Shown here piece by piece: positions 46,456 to 54,426 of a DNA stretch of 64,000 nt. The DNA is from an uncultured Pseudohongiella sp. GTDB taxonomy: Bacteria > Pseudomonadota > Gammaproteobacteria > Pseudomonadales > Pseudohongiellaceae. Positions within the stretch are counted from its first letter, which is position 1, and every line of letters begins with the position of its first letter. Under the pieces are notes generated by a model. That model had not been told where the DNA came from. It was given only the letters and a program-made list of their open reading frames with translations, and did no database searches. The translations under genes and the position numbers were made by a program. The DNA is taken from positions 2,522,577 to 2,586,576 of the forward strand of contig OX638323.1 in assembly GCA_951812715.1 (NCBI GenBank), in the 5' to 3' direction.

Positions 46456-46701
46456 TCAATCGAACGAACCCGCTGGACCGGGAAAAACCACCGGACTCTG
46501 GACACCGTCAGCCGACACGCTGGACACGCCGAAGAAGTAGTTGTCGATGACGATGTTTTCCAGCGTAAAGCTGTCCACATCGCCGACGTCCCGTTGAAAA
46601 TCCCAGGTCGGCGAAGTCGTCAGCCGCCAATGCACTCGATAGCTCGCGGCGCCGGGAACTCTTTCCCAGTTCAGCGTGGTGCTCGGATGGGCTGCTCCTT
46701 C
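46456..46701 (-). pseudogene. Displaced 3' end of an M28 peptidase gene (left direct repeat)
   Basis: 246 bases aligned without gaps to 51541-51786, the last 246 bases of the intact M28 peptidase gene, with about 13 mismatches concentrated at both edges. The minus-strand reading frame is preserved: STTLNWERVPGAASYRVHWR, then DVDSFTLENIVIDNYFFGVS, ending at the same stop. Upstream peptidase sequence is absent. Either the far end of an insertion or the leftover of a tandem gene copy. Confidence 0.85.
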
Positions 46702-46843
46702 GTGACTGCTTCCTCTTGCTCTGAAACGAAATCAACTCGCATGCTTCGGTTCGCTCCGCACATGCAGCCGAGAAAAGAACTATGGAAAGGTCATCTTGAA
46801 ATCGGATAACTCCACCTTTCCACTACACCGCTACAAAATGAAG

Positions 46844-46873
46844 TTGTATACGAGAAACAGGCCTTGCTATGAT
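46844..46873 (+). promoter_or_regulatory. Candidate promoter of the vWA/TonB-C gene
   Basis: TTGTAT (46844-46849), an 18-base spacer and TATGAT (46868-46873) lie 83 bases before the ATG at 46956. The match is reasonable for sigma-70, but no experimental or comparative support is available. Confidence 0.4.
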
Positions 46874-46955
46874 GCTTGGCATCGCTCCGTGCGGGGAATC
46901 TTCGCAATTTGCCAGGCGGCCCGACTTACTTTTATTGAGCTGGAATACGGGGATC

Positions 46956-48359
46956 ATGGACAACAAGGATCTACCGAAAGCGATCGCATTGATTTTTGGC
47001 GCATTCTGTTTGATTGGTTTTGTCGCCTGGATCGTAATCCGAAATGATCGAATAGAACAGAATTTACTCAATGAGTTGAACGAAGTCGCTCAGTTGGACA
47101 ATCAGTCTTGTCCTTTTGATGGGTCGCGCACTAGAACGAGCTCGGTCATGTTATTCGACTTTTCAGATCCCCTTCCCGTGGAATTGAGCAGCTATCCAGA
47201 TAGTCTGCTGGAAAGTACGATGAATGGCCTGCAAGAAGCTCAAAGGTTTGACCGCTTTAGCTTGTATACACTGAATCCATATGATCGGGTGCCCAGAAAT
47301 ATCGGTACATTCTGCGTACCGGTGACTATGGGTCAGATTCCGCGGGAAATTAGACAGGCGCTGTGGGGTACAGATCCCGAGCAATATAGTACGCTGCCAT
47401 CCCGCTACGAACGATTTGAGGAGGTATTCGAGAACTTATGGGAAAACGATAAAGAGCTAAAGGAAACCGTGGAGAAAGTACGGACTGCACTGGTTAGTGA
47501 ATCTCAGCGAGAAGAACAGACCTATTCTCGAATTATTGAAAATATTGAAGAAATTGCTGGATTGGAGATCGACCGGGGCAGTAGACGGATAAGGTTTCTG
47601 ATTTTGTCAGACATGTTACAAAACTCGCCAGTCTATTCCCATTACAGACAGGGCTTGAATTTCAATAATTACCGTCCCGAACGGCGAGAGGATTGGTTAG
47701 ATATGGGGCGTTTTTCTTTCGAAATATATCTTGTACAAAGTTGTTTTTCCTTGGGAACCGAACGACGCCGAGCACTCATCCAATTTTGGGACGATTATTT
47801 CGATGGGTCAGACGCCTCGGTGGACTTCAGATTGCTGAGCATTGATGGTCGTGATTGTTCTACACAAGAATCGATTGAAGCTGAAGGATCGGAACGGCTC
47901 GGTGAGGCTGACACTGGATCGCCAGATAGTCCAACAGTCAATGGTATCGCAGCGTCGCTTGAAGCAAGAACCGTGGATGCTTCGACCGAAAGGGACATTC
48001 TGGACACACTGGCCTCAGGCCAACTGAGTCCAGAAGCAGGAGAGAATCCCGATTCGGGTGATTTGACCGTTGATCTCGTCGATTGCGCTGCACCGTCAAT
48101 CAGACGATTACCGCCATTGGGGTATCCCAGAAATGCGCGAGGGCCAGCTATGTTGCGTTATAAAATAACGGTTAATGAGCGAGGCATACCGCTTGAATAC
48201 GAACCTCTCGGCTTGGAAATCAATGTTAGAAGGTACGAACGACTGTTCAAGGAGCACGCGGAAGAGTATATTGCCCGACTTCGTTTTGACACTCACATTG
48301 ACGACGAATGTGTTGGCGGGCAGGACGCTCAACTCTCGCTTAGGTATGATGACTACTGA
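46956..48359 (+). CDS. Membrane-anchored vWA-like / TonB-C-like protein
   Basis: 467 residues, no close family recognised. Residues 8-28 form one membrane helix. Residues 63-300 look like a von Willebrand A fold: VMLFDFSDPLP near 64-74 resembles a MIDAS DxSxx strand, and FLILSDMLQNS near 215-225 the second metal-site strand. A low-complexity acidic linker covers 300-380. Residues 385-450 (PPLGYPRNARGPAMLRYKIT, then NERGIPLEYEP and YIARLRFDT) match the TonB C-terminal fold. GGGGATC precedes the ATG. AT-rich. It converges on the coiled-coil membrane gene with a 20-base overlap of 3' ends. Domain calls are by pattern only. Confidence 0.65.
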   Translation: MDNKDLPKAIALIFGAFCLIGFVAWIVIRNDRIEQNLLNELNEVAQLDNQSCPFDGSRTRTSSVMLFDFSDPLPVELSSYPDSLLESTMNGLQEAQRFDRFSLYTLNPYDRVPRNIGTFCVPVTMGQIPREIRQALWGTDPEQYSTLPSRYERFEEVFENLWENDKELKETVEKVRTALVSESQREEQTYSRIIENIEEIAGLEIDRGSRRIRFLILSDMLQNSPVYSHYRQGLNFNNYRPERREDWLDMGRFSFEIYLVQSCFSLGTERRRALIQFWDDYFDGSDASVDFRLLSIDGRDCSTQESIEAEGSERLGEADTGSPDSPTVNGIAASLEARTVDASTERDILDTLASGQLSPEAGENPDSGDLTVDLVDCAAPSIRRLPPLGYPRNARGPAMLRYKITVNERGIPLEYEPLGLEINVRRYERLFKEHAEEYIARLRFDTHIDDECVGGQDAQLSLRYDDY

Positions 48360-49800
48360 TTGGATTTAACAGTTCAGGCTGGTTAGTGGTCATTTGCTCT
48401 ATCCAAATTTTTGTTTCATTGATTTCCTTTCTTGCAGAATTAGCACAACCTTCCAATTGCGACCTTGCTTGTTTTTTCCACGAATCTGTATGCGACTTTT
48501 TATTGAGATGCTTGATTAGCTCATCAATTTTCTGATCAATTTTGATGCTTCGTAAGGTGAATTCGTCGGATTCTTCCGTGAACCATTTGGGTTTCGGAAA
48601 TGCGTCAACTGTTCGAAATTCGACGTTTTTCTCGACATATATTTTTCGAATCTCTGATACCTTTTTGCCAAGATTTCTTGCGGCGGTTCCAATATTACTC
48701 TCGGCACCATCTATTAACTGCTCAAGTTTATCTAGAAGGATTTTGATTTCATTTTCAGTTTCTTCAATCTTTCTTTCTCTTGCATTCAATTTCTTCTCCA
48801 TTTTAGCTTTCTCTTCCTCTACCTTTTCATATTTGTAAGCAACTTTCTTTACCCTTTCCCCGTAATGGTAGAGCGGATATGGACAAATTAATCTTTTGAA
48901 TTCGTAGGTCAAGAGCACTACACCACTCAGATTTATCAATGCCGTAATAAACACGTCTAGTTGCGTCATTGATCGATATCCGTCGATAATAAAGGCAAAT
49001 CCATTATTCGTAGAATCAGCTCTCCAGGCTGAAAGAAGTCCAAGGCTAAACAAAAACAATGCAATACAAAAACCAATACAACCGAATGCAATCTTTCTCC
49101 TGGTTGAGTCTACATCTTTCTCAACATTAGCCAAGGAAAGCGCATACAGACCAGCGATACATACGACGGCTGTAGCTGCACCCATGGACCCGCTTATTGC
49201 AGCCGAAAATCCAAGTTGTTCGGACAAAAAATACCACACCCAAACAAATTCAAATACCACGATAAACAATACAGAGCAAACAAAAAGCATCATTGATCGA
49301 GGTTTTGGATTGAGCATTCTGTTGCCGATTACCTTTTCATTATTGCGCGCATACATCTCGCAATCTTGGTGACTCGATCGCCAATCATCTATCGCTTTCT
49401 CTAGTTTCATCCGGCTTGCCTTCCAATCATAGCGCCAAACTTGATTGGTTGATGCCAATAGATCTTCAATAGATTGTCTTATTACATCAAATTTTTCTCT
49501 GCAATTCTCTATAGTAATCTCAAAAAAAGATTCCGCATGACCGTAAAGAGACTCTATGTAGTTTCCTGATAATGCGTCAGTCGGAGTTTTGCTTTCTGAT
49601 GAAGGGGCTGGTGGTGATTGTTTTGCGTCAATGATTCCTGCCTCTGCAGGGTTAGACGGATAGTTTGGGTTGGAGTGGTAAACCTCGTCGAAATAGGATT
49701 CGAATCTCATTGGCAATTCTTCGAATAACTCGACGATGCCCGGTGCATGTTTTAACTCAGTGAGCGAAACTAGTTCATCCCGTCCGTTACTCATTTTCAT
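48340..49800 (-). CDS. Four-helix membrane protein with long coiled coil
   Basis: 486 residues, unknown family. A soluble N-terminal part (1-165) is followed by four predicted membrane helices (about 169-193, 199-223, 237-257, 281-299), then a charged coiled coil (about 320-365, EKVEEEKAKMEKKLNARERK) and a helical C-terminal domain. The membrane part is a paralogue of the next gene upstream: GLLSAWRADS, GYRSM and LLTYE recur at matching places. Overlaps that gene by 14 bases, so the three minus-strand genes form an operon. AT-rich compared with the flanks. Confidence 0.65.
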   Translation of the reverse strand: MKMSNGRDELVSLTELKHAPGIVELFEELPMRFESYFDEVYHSNPNYPSNPAEAGIIDAKQSPPAPSSESKTPTDALSGNYIESLYGHAESFFEITIENCREKFDVIRQSIEDLLASTNQVWRYDWKASRMKLEKAIDDWRSSHQDCEMYARNNEKVIGNRMLNPKPRSMMLFVCSVLFIVVFEFVWVWYFLSEQLGFSAAISGSMGAATAVVCIAGLYALSLANVEKDVDSTRRKIAFGCIGFCIALFLFSLGLLSAWRADSTNNGFAFIIDGYRSMTQLDVFITALINLSGVVLLTYEFKRLICPYPLYHYGERVKKVAYKYEKVEEEKAKMEKKLNARERKIEETENEIKILLDKLEQLIDGAESNIGTAARNLGKKVSEIRKIYVEKNVEFRTVDAFPKPKWFTEESDEFTLRSIKIDQKIDELIKHLNKKSHTDSWKKQARSQLEGCANSARKEINETKIWIEQMTTNQPELLNPISSHHT

Positions 49801-50437
49801 CGGCCTCCGCCATATTCAGGGAAACAAAAGATGCTTTCGCTTTATCATACCGTTCCACTAGTTCGCGATAGCCCCAATATTTGGCCCACAAATACGTTCT
49901 CGTTTCATAGGTAAGTAGCGCGAACCCGAAGAAATTCACAAGAGCTGTGGCAAAAACCGGAACATCTGCCATCGAGCCATAACCGGAAATGACAGATTGA
50001 AAGCCCATGCTAACAGTGTCGGAACGCCATCCGGATAGTATGCCTAGACCGTAAAGGAAGACGCATAGCGAGGCAAGCATCCCGCATATCCCGATCAATC
50101 GCCTCCATAGCGGCAGATTCCGCGACGTATTGGCATGCGAAAACGCAACACCGAATGAACTGCAAAAGATGAAAACTATCGCAGTAATGGCCGCATAAAG
50201 TGCACTGGATGTCCCGAGGCTCTCGCCAAGAAAATAAAACACCAACGCCAATTCGCCAGCAATCACGAATGCGATAGCGGCAACGAAAAGCAGAAAAGAC
50301 GGTTGTTTTTCGTAATAATCCGAATTGCCACACTTCTCCAGAAATTCTCGAATAGCAATATCAGCCTTATGATACTCGATCTTAATGCCAAGCAATTGAT
50401 TCTCTTCGGAGCTAGAATTAGTTTCAAAAACAGCCAT
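49787..50437 (-). CDS. Four-helix membrane protein, paralogue of its neighbour
   Basis: 216 residues, unknown family. Four membrane helices (about 48-70, 78-100, 112-134, 160-177) with GILSGWRSDT, GYGSM and LLTYE in the same spacing as in the 486-residue neighbour, so the two probably pair or derive from one ancestral subunit. N- and C-termini are short and soluble. It starts six bases after the M48 protease stop and overlaps the next gene by 14 bases. Confidence 0.65.
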   Translation of the reverse strand: MAVFETNSSSEENQLLGIKIEYHKADIAIREFLEKCGNSDYYEKQPSFLLFVAAIAFVIAGELALVFYFLGESLGTSSALYAAITAIVFIFCSSFGVAFSHANTSRNLPLWRRLIGICGMLASLCVFLYGLGILSGWRSDTVSMGFQSVISGYGSMADVPVFATALVNFFGFALLTYETRTYLWAKYWGYRELVERYDKAKASFVSLNMAEADENE

Positions 50438-50443
50438 GACTTT

Positions 50444-51511
50444 TCACACTTTAACTAGATTACCTATGGATTTTGAGTATACGCGGTTCTGAACGGCGAG
50501 GATGCGCTGGTCATTGGGAGGATGAGTAGAGTTCAATATCTTCAGAGTATCAGTCAACTCATACAGGGAATTGACTCTCTGCGAAACACCATTTTTATCC
50601 AGATAAAAGAAAACTCGGCAAATCGCAAGAGGGCCCACGCTTGCGGCAGCGATGGCATCAGCAAGATACTCGGAACGACGCGAAACATGCAGTTCATATA
50701 ACCTTGCCGGCCACATAGCAATGAGCTCAAGGAATCTCAAAATAATGGTAATCAATCCCATCAAGAATAGAAATAGTTTGCTGAACATACCCAAAAAGGG
50801 AAGAAAGCGGAAAATCCAATGAAGAATGAATGCGGTGAAAAAAATCATGTACACAGGCGCGAATATAGTCATCGATACTAAAGATCGAAAGCAGTTCATA
50901 AAGAGTTTAGTGGCAGAATCCTGATGATGAACATGCCCCAATTCGTGTCCAATGACGGCTGCGACGCTAGCGCTGGACATCTCTTTGAGCAATGCCGTAC
51001 TCAAACAGATTGCGTGTCTCCCTCCCGCCAGGGTTTCCAAGCCCAACGTATAAGCATTCATATCCTCGCTGTCCTCGATTAAAAGATCGATTCTGAAGCT
51101 ATTTGGTAAATTGATTTTCCGCTTGATAATGTTCATGTTGTCGAAAGCAAGAATTTCAGGAAGGGCCGCCCGTACTTTCGATTTTGGATTTTTGTCACTT
51201 CCGGTTACCTTGTAGTAGGAGTTGCCATCATACTGAATAATTCTTGGCAACTTCCAGACCTTGTACATGGCATAGGACATTAGGGTTAACTCGGCGATAA
51301 ACATGAATAATACCAGCCCGGAGAGGGCCAGCCACATGGCGCTCTGGTCAATACTAGAGAGAAGCGCAGAAAGATTGACCGCATCAGGAAAAAGCATGAG
51401 GACGTTATTTGCTATCCAGAGCAGAATGGCGGCGCCCAGACAAACCAGGGCGCAATAGATCAGTCGGTATCCTATGTTGCGAAGAGAAGTTTTTCCGTCA
51501 TTGATTGACAT
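50444..51511 (-). CDS. M48 family membrane metalloprotease
   Basis: 355-residue zinc metalloprotease of the M48 (HtpX/Ste24-like) family. Catalytic HELGH at 189-193, third ligand in EYLAD at 281-285. Membrane helices flank the catalytic region (about 18-40, 60-82, 208-232, 242-262). Unlike housekeeping HtpX it lies at the head of a three-gene operon with two paralogous membrane proteins of unknown function, which suggests a dedicated substrate. AT-rich. Start is ATG at 51511, only 29 bases after the M28 peptidase stop, so read-through from that gene is possible. Confidence 0.85.
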   Translation of the reverse strand: MSINDGKTSLRNIGYRLIYCALVCLGAAILLWIANNVLMLFPDAVNLSALLSSIDQSAMWLALSGLVLFMFIAELTLMSYAMYKVWKLPRIIQYDGNSYYKVTGSDKNPKSKVRAALPEILAFDNMNIIKRKINLPNSFRIDLLIEDSEDMNAYTLGLETLAGGRHAICLSTALLKEMSSASVAAVIGHELGHVHHQDSATKLFMNCFRSLVSMTIFAPVYMIFFTAFILHWIFRFLPFLGMFSKLFLFLMGLITIILRFLELIAMWPARLYELHVSRRSEYLADAIAAASVGPLAICRVFFYLDKNGVSQRVNSLYELTDTLKILNSTHPPNDQRILAVQNRVYSKSIGNLVKV

Positions 51512-51540
51512 ATTGGAGCAACCTTGCGAGGGATCGGAGA

Positions 51541-51786
51541 TCAGTCGAACGATCCAGCCGGGCCGGGAAAAACCACCGGACTCTGGACACCGTCAGCCGA
51601 CACGCTGGACACTCCGAAGAAGTAGTTGTCGATGACGATGTTTTCCAGCGTAAAGCTGTCCACATCGCCGACGTCCCGTTGAAAATCCCAGGTCGGCGAA
51701 GTCGTCAGCCGCCAATGCACCCGATAGCTCGCGGCGCCGGGAACTCTTTCCCAGTTCAGTGTGGTGCTTGGACGCACCGCTCCTTC
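51541..51786. repeat. Right copy of the 246-bp direct repeat
   Basis: Runs from the M28 stop codon into the start of its FN3-like domain and aligns end to end with 46456-46701. The middle 200 or so bases carry only about four differences, while both ends diverge abruptly. The two copies face the same way and bracket the AT-rich island. Confidence 0.88.
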
Positions 51787-52884
51787 AATGACGACATCGG
51801 CCGGCGGCGCCGGCGCCCAGGCCATGGCGGCCAGAGTGACCGCGTTCAGCGCCGTAAGCTTGGCGGCGTATTCGAAATTCACGTGCTCGATCACATCGCC
51901 GTAAGCGATGCCGTCTTCAACGCGAATGTCCTGATGCTGCTGGGTGTAATTTTCGTTAGTTTCCATGATCCGCACCGCGGGGAAACCGGCTTCGTTGAAG
52001 GGCCGGTGATGGCCGCCGCGGCCGAAACGGTCGACCCGGTAGATCATCATGGTGTCGAGATTGGGGATGTAACGGTCCGCCATGGCATCGACATAGCGGG
52101 CGATATTGCGCGAGGGAGAATCGACTTCCCCGCCCTGGAAGCGGCGCTGGTTGGCTTCGTCGGCGGTTTCCACATAGCGCGTGCCTTCGGAAAACACCCT
52201 GGCGGTAGTGTTGTTGCTGACGCCGTTGACGCCGGTGATGTTGCCGATCATGTCGTTATTGAGCACGGCATCGAGATTCCAGCCGTTGTCGATGGCGTAT
52301 TGCGCAAGAATGCGGCCCCCATGCAAGCCCTGTTCTTCGCCGGAAAGACCGACGAGGGCGACAGTGGCAGGAAAACGATACTGGCTCAACACCCGCGCCG
52401 CCTCGATGGCGCCGGCCATGCCGGAGGCGTTGTCGTTCGCCCCGGGTGAGTCGGCTTCGAAATCCATCGGGTCGCTGTTCCTCGAGTCGATATCGCCGGA
52501 CATCATCACAATCCGGTTCGGCTCGCTTTCGCCGCGCAGCAGTGCGATGACATTAACCACTTCGACCGGGTCGGGGATGCGGTTCTCGCCGGAAACGACG
52601 TCGCTGACGGTAAAAACTTCCAGGCAGCCGCCGCAGGCATCGGAAATTCGGTTAAATTCGGCTTCGATCCATCGGCGAGCCGCGCCTATGCCGCGGGTGT
52701 CCGAGCCGGTTTCCGACAGGGTATGGCGCGTGCCGAATCCGGCCAGAGTCCGGATGTCCTGTTCGATACGCTCCGTGGAAACCGCCGCCGCGATGTCGTG
52801 GAAGTCCTGCTCTGCCGCGATGGCCGGCGCCGCCTGGAAAACTACCGGCGACAAACCGGCGATGGCAATACTGCGCATATTCAT
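51541..52884 (-). CDS. Secreted M28 family zinc peptidase with C-terminal FN3-like domain
   Basis: 447 residues: signal peptide, M28 aminopeptidase-like domain (about 40-355) and a C-terminal fibronectin-III-like domain (about 365-447, STTLNWERVPGAASYRVHWR). Metal-site blocks: SGDIDSRNSD near 127, PGANDNASG near 145, SGEEQGLHG near 182, NNDMIGN near 207 and GGHHRPFNEAGFPA near 293. The first block normally reads GHxDS; here aspartate replaces the first histidine ligand. The last 246 bases are duplicated at 46456-46701. Confidence 0.88.
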   Translation of the reverse strand: MNMRSIAIAGLSPVVFQAAPAIAAEQDFHDIAAAVSTERIEQDIRTLAGFGTRHTLSETGSDTRGIGAARRWIEAEFNRISDACGGCLEVFTVSDVVSGENRIPDPVEVVNVIALLRGESEPNRIVMMSGDIDSRNSDPMDFEADSPGANDNASGMAGAIEAARVLSQYRFPATVALVGLSGEEQGLHGGRILAQYAIDNGWNLDAVLNNDMIGNITGVNGVSNNTTARVFSEGTRYVETADEANQRRFQGGEVDSPSRNIARYVDAMADRYIPNLDTMMIYRVDRFGRGGHHRPFNEAGFPAVRIMETNENYTQQHQDIRVEDGIAYGDVIEHVNFEYAAKLTALNAVTLAAMAWAPAPPADVVIEGAVRPSTTLNWERVPGAASYRVHWRLTTSPTWDFQRDVGDVDSFTLENIVIDNYFFGVSSVSADGVQSPVVFPGPAGSFD

Positions 52885-53021
52885 TTCGATCCTCCTGTCG
52901 GGGGGTACAATCTAAGCAGACAGGCGGGATTATGTGAAGGGGTAATGCTGCCCATGGGCAGTAGTGGCTATCCCGTTGCGATGATCAGGCTGCTGCGGGG
53001 AAGGGTCTTACTCGAGCTATC

Positions 53022-53037
53022 AATATTTGATAATATT
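53022..53037. promoter_or_regulatory. Candidate ParD operator
   Basis: AATATT-TGAT-AATATT, an AT-rich inverted repeat 25 bases before the parD ATG. GATAAT at 53029-53034 could be a -10 box; the -35 region is poor. Placement fits autorepression by a ribbon-helix-helix antitoxin. Confidence 0.45.
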
Positions 53038-53062
53038 TAGCAGTTGAGTGAGGAAAGTGAAT

Positions 53063-53329
53063 ATGCCATCCAGTTACGCCCTCGGAAAGCACTTCGAATC
53101 CTTCATCCGCCAGCAAGTCGAGACTGGACGATACGCTACCGCCAGCGAGGTCGTCCGCGATGCCTTGAGATTGTTGAAGGACCGGATGGAGGAACGCGAA
53201 GCCGGGCTTGAAGCGCTCCGCAGGGAGTTGGACAAAGGTCTGACTCCGGACGAATCCTATCCGGCGGAAGAAGTATTCAATCGCCTTAAGCGCAAATACG
53301 GAAATCAGAAACAGTCAGCCTCCGGATGA
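53063..53329 (+). CDS. parD: ParD family antitoxin
   Basis: 88-residue ribbon-helix-helix antitoxin: SSYALGKHFESFIRQQVETG, then YATASEVVRDALRLLKDRME, and a disordered toxin-binding tail. AGGAAAG precedes the ATG at 53063. It overlaps the parE remnant by four bases, the usual arrangement. Since the toxin frame carries a nonsense mutation, this antitoxin is probably orphaned. A second partial copy of its C-terminal coding region is at 62519. Confidence 0.9.
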   Translation: MPSSYALGKHFESFIRQQVETGRYATASEVVRDALRLLKDRMEEREAGLEALRRELDKGLTPDESYPAEEVFNRLKRKYGNQKQSASG

Positions 53330-53616
53330 ATTTGAGGTTTTCCCGAAAAGCAGCAGCAGACCTGGAAGATATTGGCGACTTTATAGCTCAGGACGATCCC
53401 TAGCGAGCCGCGAGCTTCGTGGCAGAATTGCAAGGAAATTGTCTGAAGTTGCTGGACAATCCCGACGCCTACCCGACCCGTCCGGAACTTGGAAGAGGGA
53501 TGAGAGTAAGTGCGCATGGCAAATATCTTATCTTTTTCAAATCAGTCGGCAACGATTTGCTGATAGTACGCATTCTCCACGCAGCGAGAAACCTCACAGG
53601 GATTCTGAATCTATAA
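53326..53616 (+). pseudogene. parE: parE toxin gene with in-frame amber stop
   Basis: From ATG at 53326 the frame reads NLRFSRKAAADLEDIGDFIA, QDDP, then TAG at 53401-53403, then RAASFVAELQGNC to KYLIFFKSVGNDLLIVRILH and a final stop at 53616. The complete sequence is an ordinary ParE (RelE superfamily) of about 96 residues interrupted only by this one codon. A 25-residue product would be inactive. The nonsense mutation at codon 26 explains tolerance without a functional toxin. Confidence 0.88.
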
Positions 53617-53724
53617 ATCAAAAATCCTGGCATCCATGGGGCGCCTGACATTCTGTGTCGCCAACGGACCGTGTTGGCTTTCTTGCCGGCGTCCATAGGA
53701 CACCTACCCTTCTGTGGGGATCGA

Positions 53725-54147
53725 TTATTTGCGGGCGGAATTTTGCATCCCAAGGCGGACGCCAAAATAGATACCCAATGGCAGTAAGACAAGGCAGAGA
53801 ATCCAGAACCATAATGGATAGGGCAATATTGCCATATTGAATATAGCGCCACCCAACAGTAATAGTCCTATTCCAATACCATACGCTGGATGCCGGTTTG
53901 AGCTAAGTCTTGTTGCCAGCCATGTGGCTGTAATCATCGTAATCACCCAACCAATCCCTCCAACAAACAGTGCCCAGGTTGGATAGATTGCCACATGCTG
54001 CATCACCTCTTCGCGCGTCCCCGCAAAGTCTGCTGGAAACGGGTGGAGTACCGCCGCGCCTACCCACTCAATGCAAGCCAATAACAGGAGCGCCACAAAA
54101 AAGCTCAAGAGTATGGCGCCTGCATTTTGCAGGATTAATTTAGTCAT
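53725..54147 (-). CDS. Small membrane protein of unknown function
   Basis: 140 residues with four hydrophobic helices (about 8-32, 57-80, 88-106, 108-130), starting MTKLILQNAGAILLSFFVAL. No family recognised. No binding or catalytic motif visible. AT content slightly above the core genome and location among toxin-antitoxin genes suggest accessory DNA. Confidence 0.55.
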   Translation of the reverse strand: MTKLILQNAGAILLSFFVALLLLACIEWVGAAVLHPFPADFAGTREEVMQHVAIYPTWALFVGGIGWVITMITATWLATRLSSNRHPAYGIGIGLLLLGGAIFNMAILPYPLWFWILCLVLLPLGIYFGVRLGMQNSARK

Positions 54148-54260
54148 ACACCAGCTCGAAAGTGTTTAGGCGGCAGCGAAACTCAACATAGGGCAGGCAT
54201 AGGGTACTAGATCAGATCGAGTTTATCTTATCCGATATGGAAGCATCCGTGGGACGAGCA

Positions 54261-54310
54261 TCCGTTGGACACTCATGCCGCTCTGCCACCCATGAGTCGG
54301 AGTGGGTATC
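54261..54310 (+). repeat. GGAGTGGGTGTCC hairpin element, copy A (diverged)
   Basis: TCCGTTGGACACTCATGCCG followed by an interval and ATGAGTCGGAGTGGGTATC. The outer parts GGACACTCA and GTGGGTATC are imperfectly complementary. Same family as 55475-55543, 61641-61709 and 62591-62642. Confidence 0.55.
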
Positions 54311-54357
54311 TCGTGGTAACTTCAAAAACTAGATGATCTTACCTTTTTACTTTATTC

Positions 54358-54388
54358 TTGACGGTTCAAGCTATATATCATATATAGC
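54358..54388 (+). promoter_or_regulatory. AbiEi-gene promoter with embedded palindrome
   Basis: TTGACG (54358-54363), a 17-base spacer and TATATA (54381-54386) give a good sigma-70 promoter. A perfect 9+1+9 palindrome, GCTATATAT/ATATATAGC at 54370-54388, covers the spacer and -10 box, a typical autoregulatory operator. A 36-base stretch around it recurs in degraded form at 62471-62506. Confidence 0.7.
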
Positions 54389-54426
54389 CACAGTCGATTA
54401 GATAAAAGAAAAAAGCTCTAACTGCC

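Noticed and set aside
46128..46550. Three overlapping proline/serine-rich open frames
   Set aside because: They arise because the 31-base tandem unit stays open in every frame; the repeat is noncoding.
46456..51786. Integrative element with its own integrase
   Set aside because: No tyrosine or serine recombinase is encoded between the direct repeats, so the insertion route remains unknown.
52948..52961. CTGCCCATGGGCAG palindrome upstream of parD
   Set aside because: It is over 100 bases from the start codon with no promoter nearby; probably chance in GC-rich DNA.
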